From: Streptomyces albiflavescens
GTDB lineage: Bacteria > Actinomycetota > Actinomycetes > Streptomycetales > Streptomycetaceae
Reading direction: 5' to 3'
Length of the DNA stretch: 64,000 bases
Assembly: GCF_014645835.1 (NCBI RefSeq)
Contig: NZ_BMMM01000017.1
Location: 1-64,000 of the forward strand
In this document: one piece after another, positions 1 through 7,184 of the stretch
Layout of the letters: each line of letters starts with the position of its first letter
Numbering within the stretch: position 1 is the stretch's first letter
Notes under the pieces: model-generated
Told to the model about the DNA's origin: nothing
Seen by the model: only the letters and a program-made list of their open reading frames with translations
Databases searched by the model: none
Program-made: the position numbers and the translations under genes

Positions 1-301
1 AACGATCTTGGACGCCCTGTCTGCGTTGCCGGACACACCGTCAGCATTCGGAATGACTCGTCTAGGTATCCGCCGCCGTGGGGCTCTTCCGCCCCGCCAC
101 CACCCGTTTCCGGTTGGCCGAGAAGTGCCGGTCTCCCGCGGGGCGATCTCGCCGTGCGCGACCGCGGCCGGGCTCGCGGCAGCCGGGCCTCTGTCCGGCG
201 TCCGCGCATGCGTGCGATGTGCGTCACAGGTCGGCTGCAGTCGCGCTCCGGTATCGGCCGAACGGGGCGGCGTGACGGTGGCGGCTCGTACACTCACCTG
301 C
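1..301. other. Non-coding upstream region of the PASTA kinase
   Basis: I find no supported gene here. The kinase frame stays open back to position 8, but the peptide upstream of 302 is low in kinase-like features and rich in Arg, Pro and Ala, so I treat it as untranslated. GTG codons at 272 and 302 are the plausible starts. The left part could hold the control region of a gene outside the window; I could not identify one. Confidence 0.4.
289..294 (+). promoter_or_regulatory. Possible -10 box for a leaderless kinase mRNA
   Basis: TACACT lies seven bases before the GTG at 302, and no purine-rich ribosome binding site precedes that GTG. A TANNNT box at this distance is the usual arrangement for leaderless transcripts in actinomycetes. 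No clear -35 element is visible. This is inference from spacing only. Confidence 0.35.
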
Positions 302-2245
302 GTGGATACGACCCTTCAGGACCCGCTTGTCGGGCAGGTGCTCGACGGCCGCTATCGCGTTGACGCACGGATCGCGGTCGGCGGGATGGCCACGGTCTAC
401 AGGGCCCTGGACACCCGCCTCGACCGCGTGCTCGCGCTCAAGGTGATGCACCCGACGCTGGCCGCCGACGGCTCGTTCGTCGAGCGTTTCATCCGCGAGG
501 CCAAGTCGGTGGCCCGGCTCGCGCACCCCAATGTGGTGCAGGTCTTCGACCAGGGGACGGACGGGTCGTACGTCTATCTGGCCATGGAGTACATCGCCGG
601 GTGCACCCTGCGCGACGTACTGCGTGACCGCGGCGCCCTGCAGCCGCGGGCCGCGCTCGACATCCTGGAGCCGGTGCTCGCCGCCCTCGGCGCCGCGCAC
701 CGCGCCGGGTTCGTGCACCGCGACATGAAGCCGGAGAACGTCCTCATAGGGGACGACGGCCGGGTCAAGGTGGCGGACTTCGGTCTCGTACGGGCCGTGG
801 ACACCGTGACGAACACGACGGGGGCCGTCCTCGGCACCGTCTCGTATCTCGCCCCCGAGCAGATCGAGCACGGCACCGCCGACACTCGCGTCGACGTCTA
901 CGCATGCGGGGTCGTCCTCTACGAAATGCTCACCGGCGACAAGCCGCACTCCGGTGACTCCCCCGCCCAAGTGCTCTACCAGCACCTGCACGCGGACGTG
1001 CCGCCGCCGTCGGCCGCCGTGCCCGGGCTGCCCTACGCGCTCGACGAGCTGGTCAGCACGGCGACCGCCCGCAATCCCGAGATGCGCCCGCACGACGCGG
1101 CGGCGCTGCTCGGCCAGGTGCTGGAGGCACGCGCCGGGCTCACCGCCGAGCAGCTCGACGCCGTCCCGCCGGGAGCCCTCACCCTGGGCCACGACAACGC
1201 CGAGGACCGTACGAGTGTGATCCCGCGCTCGCTGTCCGTGCCGCGACTGCTGCCCGTGAACGAGGACGACGAGGGCGCCGCCCTCAACCGGACCAGCCGG
1301 TTCGAGCAGACCAGCCGGTTCGCGTCCGGCCCGGCCGCTCCGTCCCGGGGTGCCACGCGGCCCCGGCGCACCATGCTGGCGGTCGTCGCCGCCATCGTGC
1401 TGGTGCTGGGCCTCGGCGCCGGCGTCTGGTACATCAACTCCGGTCAGTTCACCAAGGTCCCGCCGATCCTCGCGAAGACCCAGGCCGAGGCCAAGGACCG
1501 GCTGACGCAGGCCGGGCTCGACGTCGGTCAGATCAAGCATCAGTACAGCGACACCGTGAAGCGGGGCACCGTCATCAGCACCGACCCGGAGATCGGCGCC
1601 CGGATCCGTGACAACGACTCCGTGACGCTGACCATCTCCGACGGCCCGGAGACGGTGAAGGTGCCCGACCTGAAGGGCCTCGCCCTGTTCAAGGCGAAGG
1701 AAGTGCTGAAGGGCGACGGCCTCGCCGCGGGCATGGTCACCCGGAAGTTCAGCGAGGACGTGACCAAGGGCTTTGTGATCAGCTCGGATCCGGAAGCGGG
1801 GACCAAACGCCACGCGGGTTCGGCCATCGCGCTCGTCGTCAGTAAGGGCAGCCCGGTGGAGGTGCCCGAGGTCACCGGCGCGTCGGTGGAGGACGCCACG
1901 GCGGAGCTCGAGGACTCGGGTCTGAAGGTGAAGATCTCCTCGGAGCGGGTCAACTCGGAGTTCGACAAGGGCCAGATCGCCGAACAGTCCCCGGCGGCAG
2001 GTCGCGAGGCCGCCTCCGGCGACACGGTGACGCTGACGATCTCCAAGGGCCCCGAGTTGGTCGAGGTCCCGGACGTCATGGGCGACAGCGTGGACGACGC
2101 GAGGAAGGCGCTGGAGGACGCCGGGTTCAAGGTCAACGAGGACCGCGGCCTGCTCGGGATCTTCGGGGACCACGTCAAGAGCCAGTCGGTGGACGGTGGC
2201 GAGACGGCGCCCAAGGGGTCGACGATCACCATCGAGATCCGCTGA
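302..2245 (+). CDS. PASTA-domain Ser/Thr protein kinase (PknB family)
   Basis: Membrane-anchored eukaryotic-type kinase of 647 residues. The cytoplasmic kinase domain (about 1-275) has the glycine loop GGMATVYRA, the ATP lysine near residue 47 in ALKVMHP, the catalytic loop HRDMKPEN with Asp near 141, DFG near 159 and the APEQ segment. A Pro/Arg-rich juxtamembrane linker leads to one transmembrane helix (about 358-378) and four PASTA repeats that fill the rest and end at the stop codon. In this family PASTA domains sense muropeptides or lipid II and couple wall state to phosphorylation. The start at 302 is chosen because it begins just before the kinase domain and has a TANNNT box upstream; GTG 272 would add ten residues. 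The catalytic loop has Met where Leu is commoner, which is tolerated. Family call secure; substrates unknown. Confidence 0.9.
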   Translation: MDTTLQDPLVGQVLDGRYRVDARIAVGGMATVYRALDTRLDRVLALKVMHPTLAADGSFVERFIREAKSVARLAHPNVVQVFDQGTDGSYVYLAMEYIAGCTLRDVLRDRGALQPRAALDILEPVLAALGAAHRAGFVHRDMKPENVLIGDDGRVKVADFGLVRAVDTVTNTTGAVLGTVSYLAPEQIEHGTADTRVDVYACGVVLYEMLTGDKPHSGDSPAQVLYQHLHADVPPPSAAVPGLPYALDELVSTATARNPEMRPHDAAALLGQVLEARAGLTAEQLDAVPPGALTLGHDNAEDRTSVIPRSLSVPRLLPVNEDDEGAALNRTSRFEQTSRFASGPAAPSRGATRPRRTMLAVVAAIVLVLGLGAGVWYINSGQFTKVPPILAKTQAEAKDRLTQAGLDVGQIKHQYSDTVKRGTVISTDPEIGARIRDNDSVTLTISDGPETVKVPDLKGLALFKAKEVLKGDGLAAGMVTRKFSEDVTKGFVISSDPEAGTKRHAGSAIALVVSKGSPVEVPEVTGASVEDATAELEDSGLKVKISSERVNSEFDKGQIAEQSPAAGREAASGDTVTLTISKGPELVEVPDVMGDSVDDARKALEDAGFKVNEDRGLLGIFGDHVKSQSVDGGETAPKGSTITIEIR

Positions 2246-2254
2246 GTCTGCGAT

Positions 2255-2452
2255 TCTGCACGGCTTCGAGGTCCGCCGGGTCCGAGGGATGCACGGCTCC
2301 GCGATCCGCCGAACCCCAGGCATGCACGGCTTCGCGAACCGCCGAACCCCAGGCATGCACGGCTTCGCGATCTGCCGAGTGCGAGGTATTCGAAGCTTCG
2401 AGGTCCGCCAAGTCCAAGGCATGCACGGCTCCGAGGTCCGCCGCCGGAGCCC
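2255..2452. repeat. Six tandem copies of a 33-bp unit
   Basis: Six units of exactly 33 bp (anchor GCACGG or its variant at 2258, 2291, 2324, 2357, 2390 and 2423) fill the space between the kinase stop and the ribosome binding site of the next gene. The core reads GCATGCACGGCTTCGCGA followed by CCGCCGAACCCCAG. Copies 3 and 4 are nearly identical at their left ends; copy 5 is the most diverged. The 33-bp period keeps every frame open, so the array could encode an 11-residue repeat, but I see no start site of its own. No spacers, so it is not a CRISPR. Confidence 0.85.
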
Positions 2453-2473
2453 CCAGGAGCACGTGACACCCTG

Positions 2474-3349
2474 GTGGGTGTGACCAGCAAGCAGCTCCGC
2501 AACCCCGTCGGCGGCCATGTCCCGGTGGCCGGCGGCCTCAACTCCGTCGGCCTGACCTATGCCCGCGACCTGAAGGCCGAGACCGTCCAGGTCTTCGTCG
2601 CCAACCCGCGCGGCTGGGCGACACCCGCCGGAAACCCGAAGCAGGACGAGGAGTTCCGCGCGGCCTGCGCCGCCGAGTCGATCCCCGCGTACGTCCATGC
2701 CCCCTATCTGATCAACTTCGGCTCGCACACCGAGGCGACGGTCGAGAAGTCGGTGGAGTCGCTGCGGCACTCGCTGCAGCGCGGGCGAGAGATCGGCGCG
2801 CTGGGTGTGGTCGTGCACACCGGAAGCGCCACGGGCGGCCGGGAGCGGTCCGTCGCCCTCAAGCAGGTGCGCGCGTACATGCTGCCGCTGCTCGACGAGC
2901 TGACCCACGACGACGACCCGTATCTGCTCCTCGAGTCGACGGCCGGCCAGGGCGCCTCCCTGTGCTCCCGGACCTGGGACTTCGGGCCGTACTTCGAGGC
3001 GCTCGACGCCCACCCCAAGCTGGGCGTCTGTCTCGACACGTGCCACATCTTCGCGGCCGGCCACGACCTGACCGGGCCGAGCGGGATGCACCAGACCCTC
3101 GACCTGCTGGTGGACACGGTCGGCGAGGACCGGCTGAAGCTGATCCACGCCAATGATTCCAAGGACGTCGTCGGGGCCCACAAGGACCGCCACGAGAACA
3201 TCGGATCCGGCCACATCGGCGAGGACCCGTTCCGTGCCCTGATGACCCACCCCGCCACCGAGGGCGTCCCCCTGATCATCGAGACGCCCGGCGGCAAGGA
3301 GGGGCACGCGGCGGATGTCGAGCGTCTGAAGAAGCTCCGCGACGACTGA
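2474..3349 (+). CDS. nfo: Endonuclease IV-like TIM-barrel protein (AP endonuclease family 2)
   Basis: Protein of 291 residues, close to the 280-285 usual for Nfo. It shows the ordered metal-binding motifs of the family: ESTAGQG, CLDTCHIFAAGHD, HANDSKD followed by DRHENIGSGHIG, and the C-terminal IIETPGG. Nfo enzymes cut DNA at abasic sites with a trinuclear zinc centre; sugar-phosphate isomerases share the fold, so the DNA repair role is likely but not proven. GTG 2474 is chosen; AGGAG at 2455-2459 is rather far (14 bases), and GTG 2480 is an alternative. The gene follows the 33-bp repeat array and runs in the same direction as the kinase. Confidence 0.8.
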   Translation: MGVTSKQLRNPVGGHVPVAGGLNSVGLTYARDLKAETVQVFVANPRGWATPAGNPKQDEEFRAACAAESIPAYVHAPYLINFGSHTEATVEKSVESLRHSLQRGREIGALGVVVHTGSATGGRERSVALKQVRAYMLPLLDELTHDDDPYLLLESTAGQGASLCSRTWDFGPYFEALDAHPKLGVCLDTCHIFAAGHDLTGPSGMHQTLDLLVDTVGEDRLKLIHANDSKDVVGAHKDRHENIGSGHIGEDPFRALMTHPATEGVPLIIETPGGKEGHAADVERLKKLRDD

Positions 3350-3372
3350 GCTCGACAAAGCCCATTGAGGGA

Positions 3373-3389
3373 ATACCCCCAGGGGGTAT
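3373..3389. promoter_or_regulatory. CsoR-family operator
   Basis: A perfect 17-bp palindrome, ATACCCCC-A-GGGGGTAT, centred on 3381. This is the form of operator bound by copper-sensing CsoR and related DUF156 repressors, which recognise TACCCC/GGGGTA arms. It lies 48 bp before the start of the His-rich membrane protein gene. The repressor gene is not in this window. Confidence 0.75.
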
Positions 3390-3390
3390 A

Positions 3391-3415
3391 CGGTTCCTGC
3401 TCGTAGCAGGAACCG
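3391..3415 (+). other. Perfect hairpin in the leader of the His-rich gene
   Basis: CGGTTCCTGC and GCAGGAACCG form a 10-bp perfect stem around the 5-base loop TCGTA, directly after the CsoR-type palindrome. No T-run follows, so it is a weak candidate for intrinsic termination of the endonuclease gene. It may be a leader stem of the downstream mRNA or a second operator. Confidence 0.6.
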
Positions 3416-3437
3416 TTACTCGGCGTTGGGGGCCCTC

Positions 3438-4013
3438 ATGCAGCACGACAAGCACGCGCAGCACGATCACGACACGCACGGACACACGCAGCACGAGCAC
3501 GACACGCACACGCACACGCAGGCGCACACGCCCACGCATCACGAGGCACACGCGCACACGCACGACACGGGCGGCAGGGTCACCTGGTCCATGGCGGCCC
3601 AGGCCACCCTGCACTGCCTCACCGGCTGCGCCATCGGCGAGGTGCTGGGCATGGTGATCGGCACCGCGCTCGGCTGGGGCAACGTGCCGACGATGATCCT
3701 GGCGATCGCCCTCGCCTTCGTCTTCGGCTACTCGTTCACGCTGCGCGGAGTACTCAAGGCCGGCGTCGACTTCAGAACGGCGTTCCGGGTCGCGCTCGCC
3801 GCGGACACCCTGTCCATCGCGGTGATGGAGCTGATCGACAACGGCGTGATCGCCCTGTGGCCGGACGCGATGGACGCGCAACTGGCCGACCTGCTGTTCT
3901 GGGGCGCGCTGGCCGTCTCACTGGCCATTGCGTTCGTGGTCACGACGCCCGTCAACAAGTGGATGATCGGCCGCGGCAAGGGACACGCGGTGGTGCACCA
4001 GTACCACCACTGA
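3438..4013 (+). CDS. His-rich DUF4396-like membrane protein
   Basis: Protein of 191 residues. The first 42 residues contain 16 histidines, mostly as H-x-H or H-D/T-H repeats, a probable metal-binding tail. About four hydrophobic segments follow (roughly 52-80, 82-105, 112-140 and 148-175). The membrane part resembles DUF4396 proteins, whose function is not established. A perfect CsoR-type operator upstream suggests induction by copper or a related thiophilic stress, so a role in metal binding or transfer is a reasonable inference. ATG 3438 follows the purine run GTTGGGGG with a five-base spacer; TTG 3426 is less likely. Confidence 0.75.
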   Translation: MQHDKHAQHDHDTHGHTQHEHDTHTHTQAHTPTHHEAHAHTHDTGGRVTWSMAAQATLHCLTGCAIGEVLGMVIGTALGWGNVPTMILAIALAFVFGYSFTLRGVLKAGVDFRTAFRVALAADTLSIAVMELIDNGVIALWPDAMDAQLADLLFWGALAVSLAIAFVVTTPVNKWMIGRGKGHAVVHQYHH

Positions 4014-4032
4014 TCGGCAGCGGCAGCAGGAG

Positions 4033-4665
4033 TCAGAGCTCGGGGCCGTCCCCGGGCTCCTCCTGGTAGGAGTAGCGCTGTTCGCGCCAGGGGTCGCCGA
4101 TGTTGTGGTAGCCGCGCTCCTCCCAGAAGCCGCGGCGGTCGGCCGTCATGTACTCGACGCCGCGGACCCACTTGGGGCCCTTCCAGGCATAGAGGTGGGG
4201 GACGATGAGGCGGAGCGGGAAGCCGTGCTCCGCCGTCAGCAGCTCACCGTCCTTGTGCGTGGCGAAGATGGTGCGGTCGGATGCGAAGTCCGACAGACGG
4301 AGGTTGGAGCTGAATCCGTACTCGGCCCAGACCATGACATGGGTGACGGTGGGCGCGGGCGGGGCGATCTCCAGGATCGTACGGGCGGGGATGCCACCCC
4401 ATTCGGCCCCGAGCATGCTGAACTTCGTGACGCAGTGCAGATCGGCCACGACGGAGGCGTACGGCAGGGCCGTCAACTCCTCGTGGGTCCAGCAGTGCTT
4501 CTCACCGTCGGCGGTGGCGCCGAAGACCCTGAACTCCCAGCGTTCGGGGCGGAACTTGGGTACGGGCCCGTAGTGCGTGACCGGCCAGCCTCGCTGAAGT
4601 CGCTGCCCCGGCGGAAGCTCCGACTGCGCCGCTTCTCCAGATTCACGCTCCACCGGCTGCCCCAT
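4033..4665 (-). CDS. Sulfite oxidase-like molybdopterin oxidoreductase
   Basis: Protein of 210 residues with the SUOX-type molybdopterin fold. The segment ADLHCVTKFSML carries the cysteine expected to coordinate molybdenum, followed by a WGG segment, VMVWAEYG and an AEHGFPLRLIVPHLY-type cofactor-binding stretch. No signal peptide is visible, so it should be cytoplasmic, unlike MsrP. No heme or dimerisation domain is present; the protein is the oxidoreductase core only. The ATG at 4665 has AGGATGGAG just upstream; an upstream extension of 20 residues looks non-coding. Substrate not predictable. Confidence 0.8.
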   Translation of the reverse strand: MGQPVERESGEAAQSELPPGQRLQRGWPVTHYGPVPKFRPERWEFRVFGATADGEKHCWTHEELTALPYASVVADLHCVTKFSMLGAEWGGIPARTILEIAPPAPTVTHVMVWAEYGFSSNLRLSDFASDRTIFATHKDGELLTAEHGFPLRLIVPHLYAWKGPKWVRGVEYMTADRRGFWEERGYHNIGDPWREQRYSYQEEPGDGPEL

Positions 4666-4820
4666 GGCTCCATCCTGACAGACCCGGGACAGTGCACATG
4701 ACCAGCCCTGGTCGGATTCGGGCAACTCATACTAAGCATGCACTTACTGGACGACCCCCTGCGCCGGTGCAAAGATGCGGCGCAACCTGCCCAGTCCCCC
4801 GCTTGGAAGGAGTCTCTGCG

Positions 4821-5300
4821 ATGCAGGGCGACCCCGAGGTCATCGAATTCCTCAACGAGCAGCTGACCGGCGAGCTGACGGCAATCAATCAGTACTTCCT
4901 GCACGCGAAGATGCAGGAGAACTTCGGCTGGACGAAGCTCGCGAAGTACACGCGGCACGAGTCGTTCGACGAGATGAAGCACGCCGAGGTGCTCACCGAT
5001 CGGATCCTCTTCCTGGAGGGCCTGCCGAACTACCAGCGACTGTTCCACGTTCGCGTGGGCCAGACCGTCAAGGAGATGTTCGAGGCCGACCGGCAGGTGG
5101 AGGTCGAGGCGATCGACCGGCTCAGGCGCGGGATCGAGGTGATGCGCGCGAAGGGCGACATCACGTCCGCGAACATCTTCGAGTCGATCCTCGCGGACGA
5201 GGAGCACCACATCGACTATCTGGACACCCAGCTGGAGCTGGTCGAGAAGCTCGGCGAGGCGCTGTACATCGCGCAGGTGATCGAGCAGCCGGACAGCTAG
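4821..5300 (+). CDS. bfr: Bacterioferritin
   Basis: Heme-containing iron-storage ferritin of 159 residues. All ferroxidase ligands sit at canonical positions: Glu18, Glu51, His54, Glu94, Glu127 and His130; Met52, the axial heme ligand, is also present. It should form a 24-mer that oxidises and stores iron. ATG 4821 follows a strong GGAAGGAGT site. The stop codon overlaps that of the convergent bfd gene on the palindrome CTAG (5297-5300), so the store and its release ferredoxin are neighbours transcribed toward each other. Confidence 0.95.
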   Translation: MQGDPEVIEFLNEQLTGELTAINQYFLHAKMQENFGWTKLAKYTRHESFDEMKHAEVLTDRILFLEGLPNYQRLFHVRVGQTVKEMFEADRQVEVEAIDRLRRGIEVMRAKGDITSANIFESILADEEHHIDYLDTQLELVEKLGEALYIAQVIEQPDS

Positions 5301-5542
5301 GCCGCGTCCTTCAGCACCCGGACGTCCCCCAGGACCTCGGAGAGCACCGGCCGGCCCTCGTCGGCGAGCTCCCGGCGCGGGCACGCGCCACGGCCGAGGA
5401 GCGCCTGGATCCGGCGTACGCACGAACCGCAGTCCGTGCCCGCCTTGCAGGCGGAGGCTATCTGGCGGGGGGTGCAGGCACCGTCCTCCGCGTGCTTCTT
5501 CACCTGCTGCTCGGTGATCCCGAAGCAACTGCAGACGTACAC
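5297..5542 (-). CDS. bfd: Bacterioferritin-associated ferredoxin
   Basis: Small [2Fe-2S] protein of 81 residues. Cluster cysteines are visible in VCSCFG near the N-terminus and in CKAGTDCGSC in the middle, the BFD Fer2 spacing. Bfd donates electrons to the heme of Bfr to release stored iron. GTG 5542 is preceded by GGGAGGTG at proper distance. A DmdR/IdeR-type iron box lies about 47 bp upstream, so transcription should rise in iron starvation, in agreement with a release function. About 25 C-terminal residues beyond the domain are not recognised. Confidence 0.9.
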   Translation of the reverse strand: MYVCSCFGITEQQVKKHAEDGACTPRQIASACKAGTDCGSCVRRIQALLGRGACPRRELADEGRPVLSEVLGDVRVLKDAA

Positions 5543-5588
5543 GCGGTTCACCTCCCGACGGGATCGATAAGTGGTGCCGTCCCGATTA

Positions 5589-5607
5589 ATCGGTGAGGCT
5601 AACCTAA
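5589..5607. promoter_or_regulatory. Iron box (DmdR1/IdeR-type operator) of bfd
   Basis: This 19-bp site matches the IdeR/DmdR consensus TTAGGTTAGGCTAACCTAA at 16 of 19 positions; the right arm GGCTAACCTAA is perfect. It sits where it would block the promoter of the leftward bfd gene. Such boxes are bound by the iron-loaded repressor. Confidence 0.8.
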
Positions 5608-5701
5608 CCTTACCCGGCCCGCCGGACCCGCAAAAGTGGGTCGGGGCGCGGATCGTATGTGATCCGCGCCCCATCTCACGTACCGGTAACAACCGAAGCC
5701 G

Positions 5702-7048
5702 CTACTGGTCCCTGTACATCTCGGCGACCAGGAAGGCCAGGTCAAGGGACTGGCTGCGGTTCAGGCGCGGGTCGCAGGCCGTCTCGTAGCGCTGGTGCAG
5801 ATCGTCGACGAAGATCTCGTCGCCGCCGCCCACGCACTCGGTGACGTCGTCACCGGTGAGCTCGACATGGATGCCGCCCGGGTGCGTCCCCAGACCCTTG
5901 TGGACCTCGAAGAAGCCCTTGACCTCGTCGAGCACGTCGTCGAAGCGGCGAGTCTTGTGGCCCGAGGCCGCCTCGAAGGTGTTGCCGTGCATCGGGTCGG
6001 TCACCCAGGCCACGGTCGCACCCGAGGCGGTGACCTTGTCGACGAGCTCGGGCAGCTTGTCGCGGACCTTGTCCGCGCCCATCCGCACGATGAAGGTGAG
6101 GCGGCCCGGCTCGCGCTCCGGGTCCAGGCGCTCGATGTAGTGCAGCGCCTCCTCGGCCGTCGTCGTCGGGCCCAGCTTGATCCCGATCGGGTTGCGGATC
6201 TTCGACGCGAACTCGATGTGCGCGCCGTCCAGCTGACGGGTGCGCTCACCGACCCACACCATGTGGCCCGAGACGTCGTACAGATGGCCCGTACGCGAGT
6301 CGACCCTGGTCAGCGCCGACTCGTAGTCGAGGAGCAGCGCCTCGTGGGAGGAGTAGAACTCGACGGTCTTGAACTCCTCCGGGTCGGTCCCGCAGGCCCG
6401 CATGAAGTTCATCGCGTTGTCGATCTCGCGCGCCAGCTGCTCGTAGCGCTGGCCGGAGGGGGACGACTTCACGAAGTCCTGGTTCCAGGCGTGCACCTGG
6501 CGCAGGTCGGCGTAGCCGCCGGTGGTGAAGGCGCGCACCAGGTTGAGCGTGGAGGCGGACGCGTTGTACATCCGCTTCAGGCGCTCGGGGTCCGGGATGC
6601 GGGCCTCTTCGGTGAAGTCGAAGCCGTTGACGGAGTCGCCGCGGTAGGTCGGCAGGGTCACGCCGTCGCGGGTCTCGGTCGGCTTGGAACGCGGCTTGGA
6701 GTACTGGCCGGCGATACGGCCGACCTTCACGACCGGCACCGAGGCGGCGTACGTGAGCACGGCGCCCATCTGGAGCAGGGTCTTGAGCTTGTTACGGATG
6801 TGGTCGGCGGACACGGCGTCGAAGGCCTCGGCGCAGTCGCCGCCCTGGAGCAGGAACGCCTCGCCCTTGGCGACGGCTCCCATCCGGGCGCGCAGCTGGT
6901 CGCACTCGCCCGCGAAGACGAGCGGCGGATACGACTCGAGGTCCGCGATCACGTCGCGCAGAGCCTCGGCATCGGGGTACTCGGGCTGCTGCGCCGCGGG
7001 CAGGTTTCGCCAGGTGTTGCCAGCGCTCGCGCTGGACTTAGCGTTCAC
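5702..7048 (-). CDS. aroH: Class II 3-deoxy-7-phosphoheptulonate (DAHP) synthase
   Basis: Condenses phosphoenolpyruvate and erythrose 4-phosphate, the first step of the shikimate pathway. The 448 residues are typical of the plant-like class II enzyme. Motifs include LLQGGDCAEAF, KVGRIAGQYSKPR, GHMVWVGERTRQLDGAH, NPIGIKLGPTT and DPMHGNT. GTG 7048 is chosen because GGAGGT precedes it by four bases; GTG 7054 lies inside that site. A 12-codon ORF containing a Trp codon ends two bases before this start, pointing to translational control. It lies beside the attenuated anthranilate synthase gene, so the two probably share regulation by aromatic amino acids. Confidence 0.95.
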   Translation of the reverse strand: MNAKSSASAGNTWRNLPAAQQPEYPDAEALRDVIADLESYPPLVFAGECDQLRARMGAVAKGEAFLLQGGDCAEAFDAVSADHIRNKLKTLLQMGAVLTYAASVPVVKVGRIAGQYSKPRSKPTETRDGVTLPTYRGDSVNGFDFTEEARIPDPERLKRMYNASASTLNLVRAFTTGGYADLRQVHAWNQDFVKSSPSGQRYEQLAREIDNAMNFMRACGTDPEEFKTVEFYSSHEALLLDYESALTRVDSRTGHLYDVSGHMVWVGERTRQLDGAHIEFASKIRNPIGIKLGPTTTAEEALHYIERLDPEREPGRLTFIVRMGADKVRDKLPELVDKVTASGATVAWVTDPMHGNTFEAASGHKTRRFDDVLDEVKGFFEVHKGLGTHPGGIHVELTGDDVTECVGGGDEIFVDDLHQRYETACDPRLNRSQSLDLAFLVAEMYRDQ

Positions 7049-7050
7049 GG

Positions 7051-7089
7051 TCACCTCCACAACATTACGGGGTCGTGTCGGGCGTCCAT
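7051..7089 (-). CDS. Upstream ORF of DAHP synthase (possible regulatory peptide)
   Basis: An ATG-initiated ORF encodes MDARHDPVMLWR and stops at a TGA that shares bases with the GGAGGT ribosome binding site of the DAHP synthase gene; only two bases separate its stop from that gene's start. The penultimate codon is the single Trp codon TGG. Its own ribosome binding site is weak (GAGCACGTGA). The placement suggests a ribosome terminating or pausing here would occupy the downstream initiation site. Whether it is translated is unknown. Confidence 0.5.
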   Translation of the reverse strand: MDARHDPVMLWR

Positions 7090-7184
7090 TCACGTGCTCA
7101 TCAATTGAGACGCGGCGTGCTCGATCGGGGGTGCTCCGGGCGGCCGTACGACAGGTCTCCACGGCCGCCCGGAGCGGGGGTCGG

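Noticed and set aside
2255..2452. CRISPR array
   Set aside because: Units are directly adjacent without unique spacers and no cas gene is near.
224..3358. Very long open frame on the minus strand across the kinase and endonuclease genes
   Set aside because: It is antisense to two well-supported genes and reflects high GC at third positions; its peptide has no domain signals.
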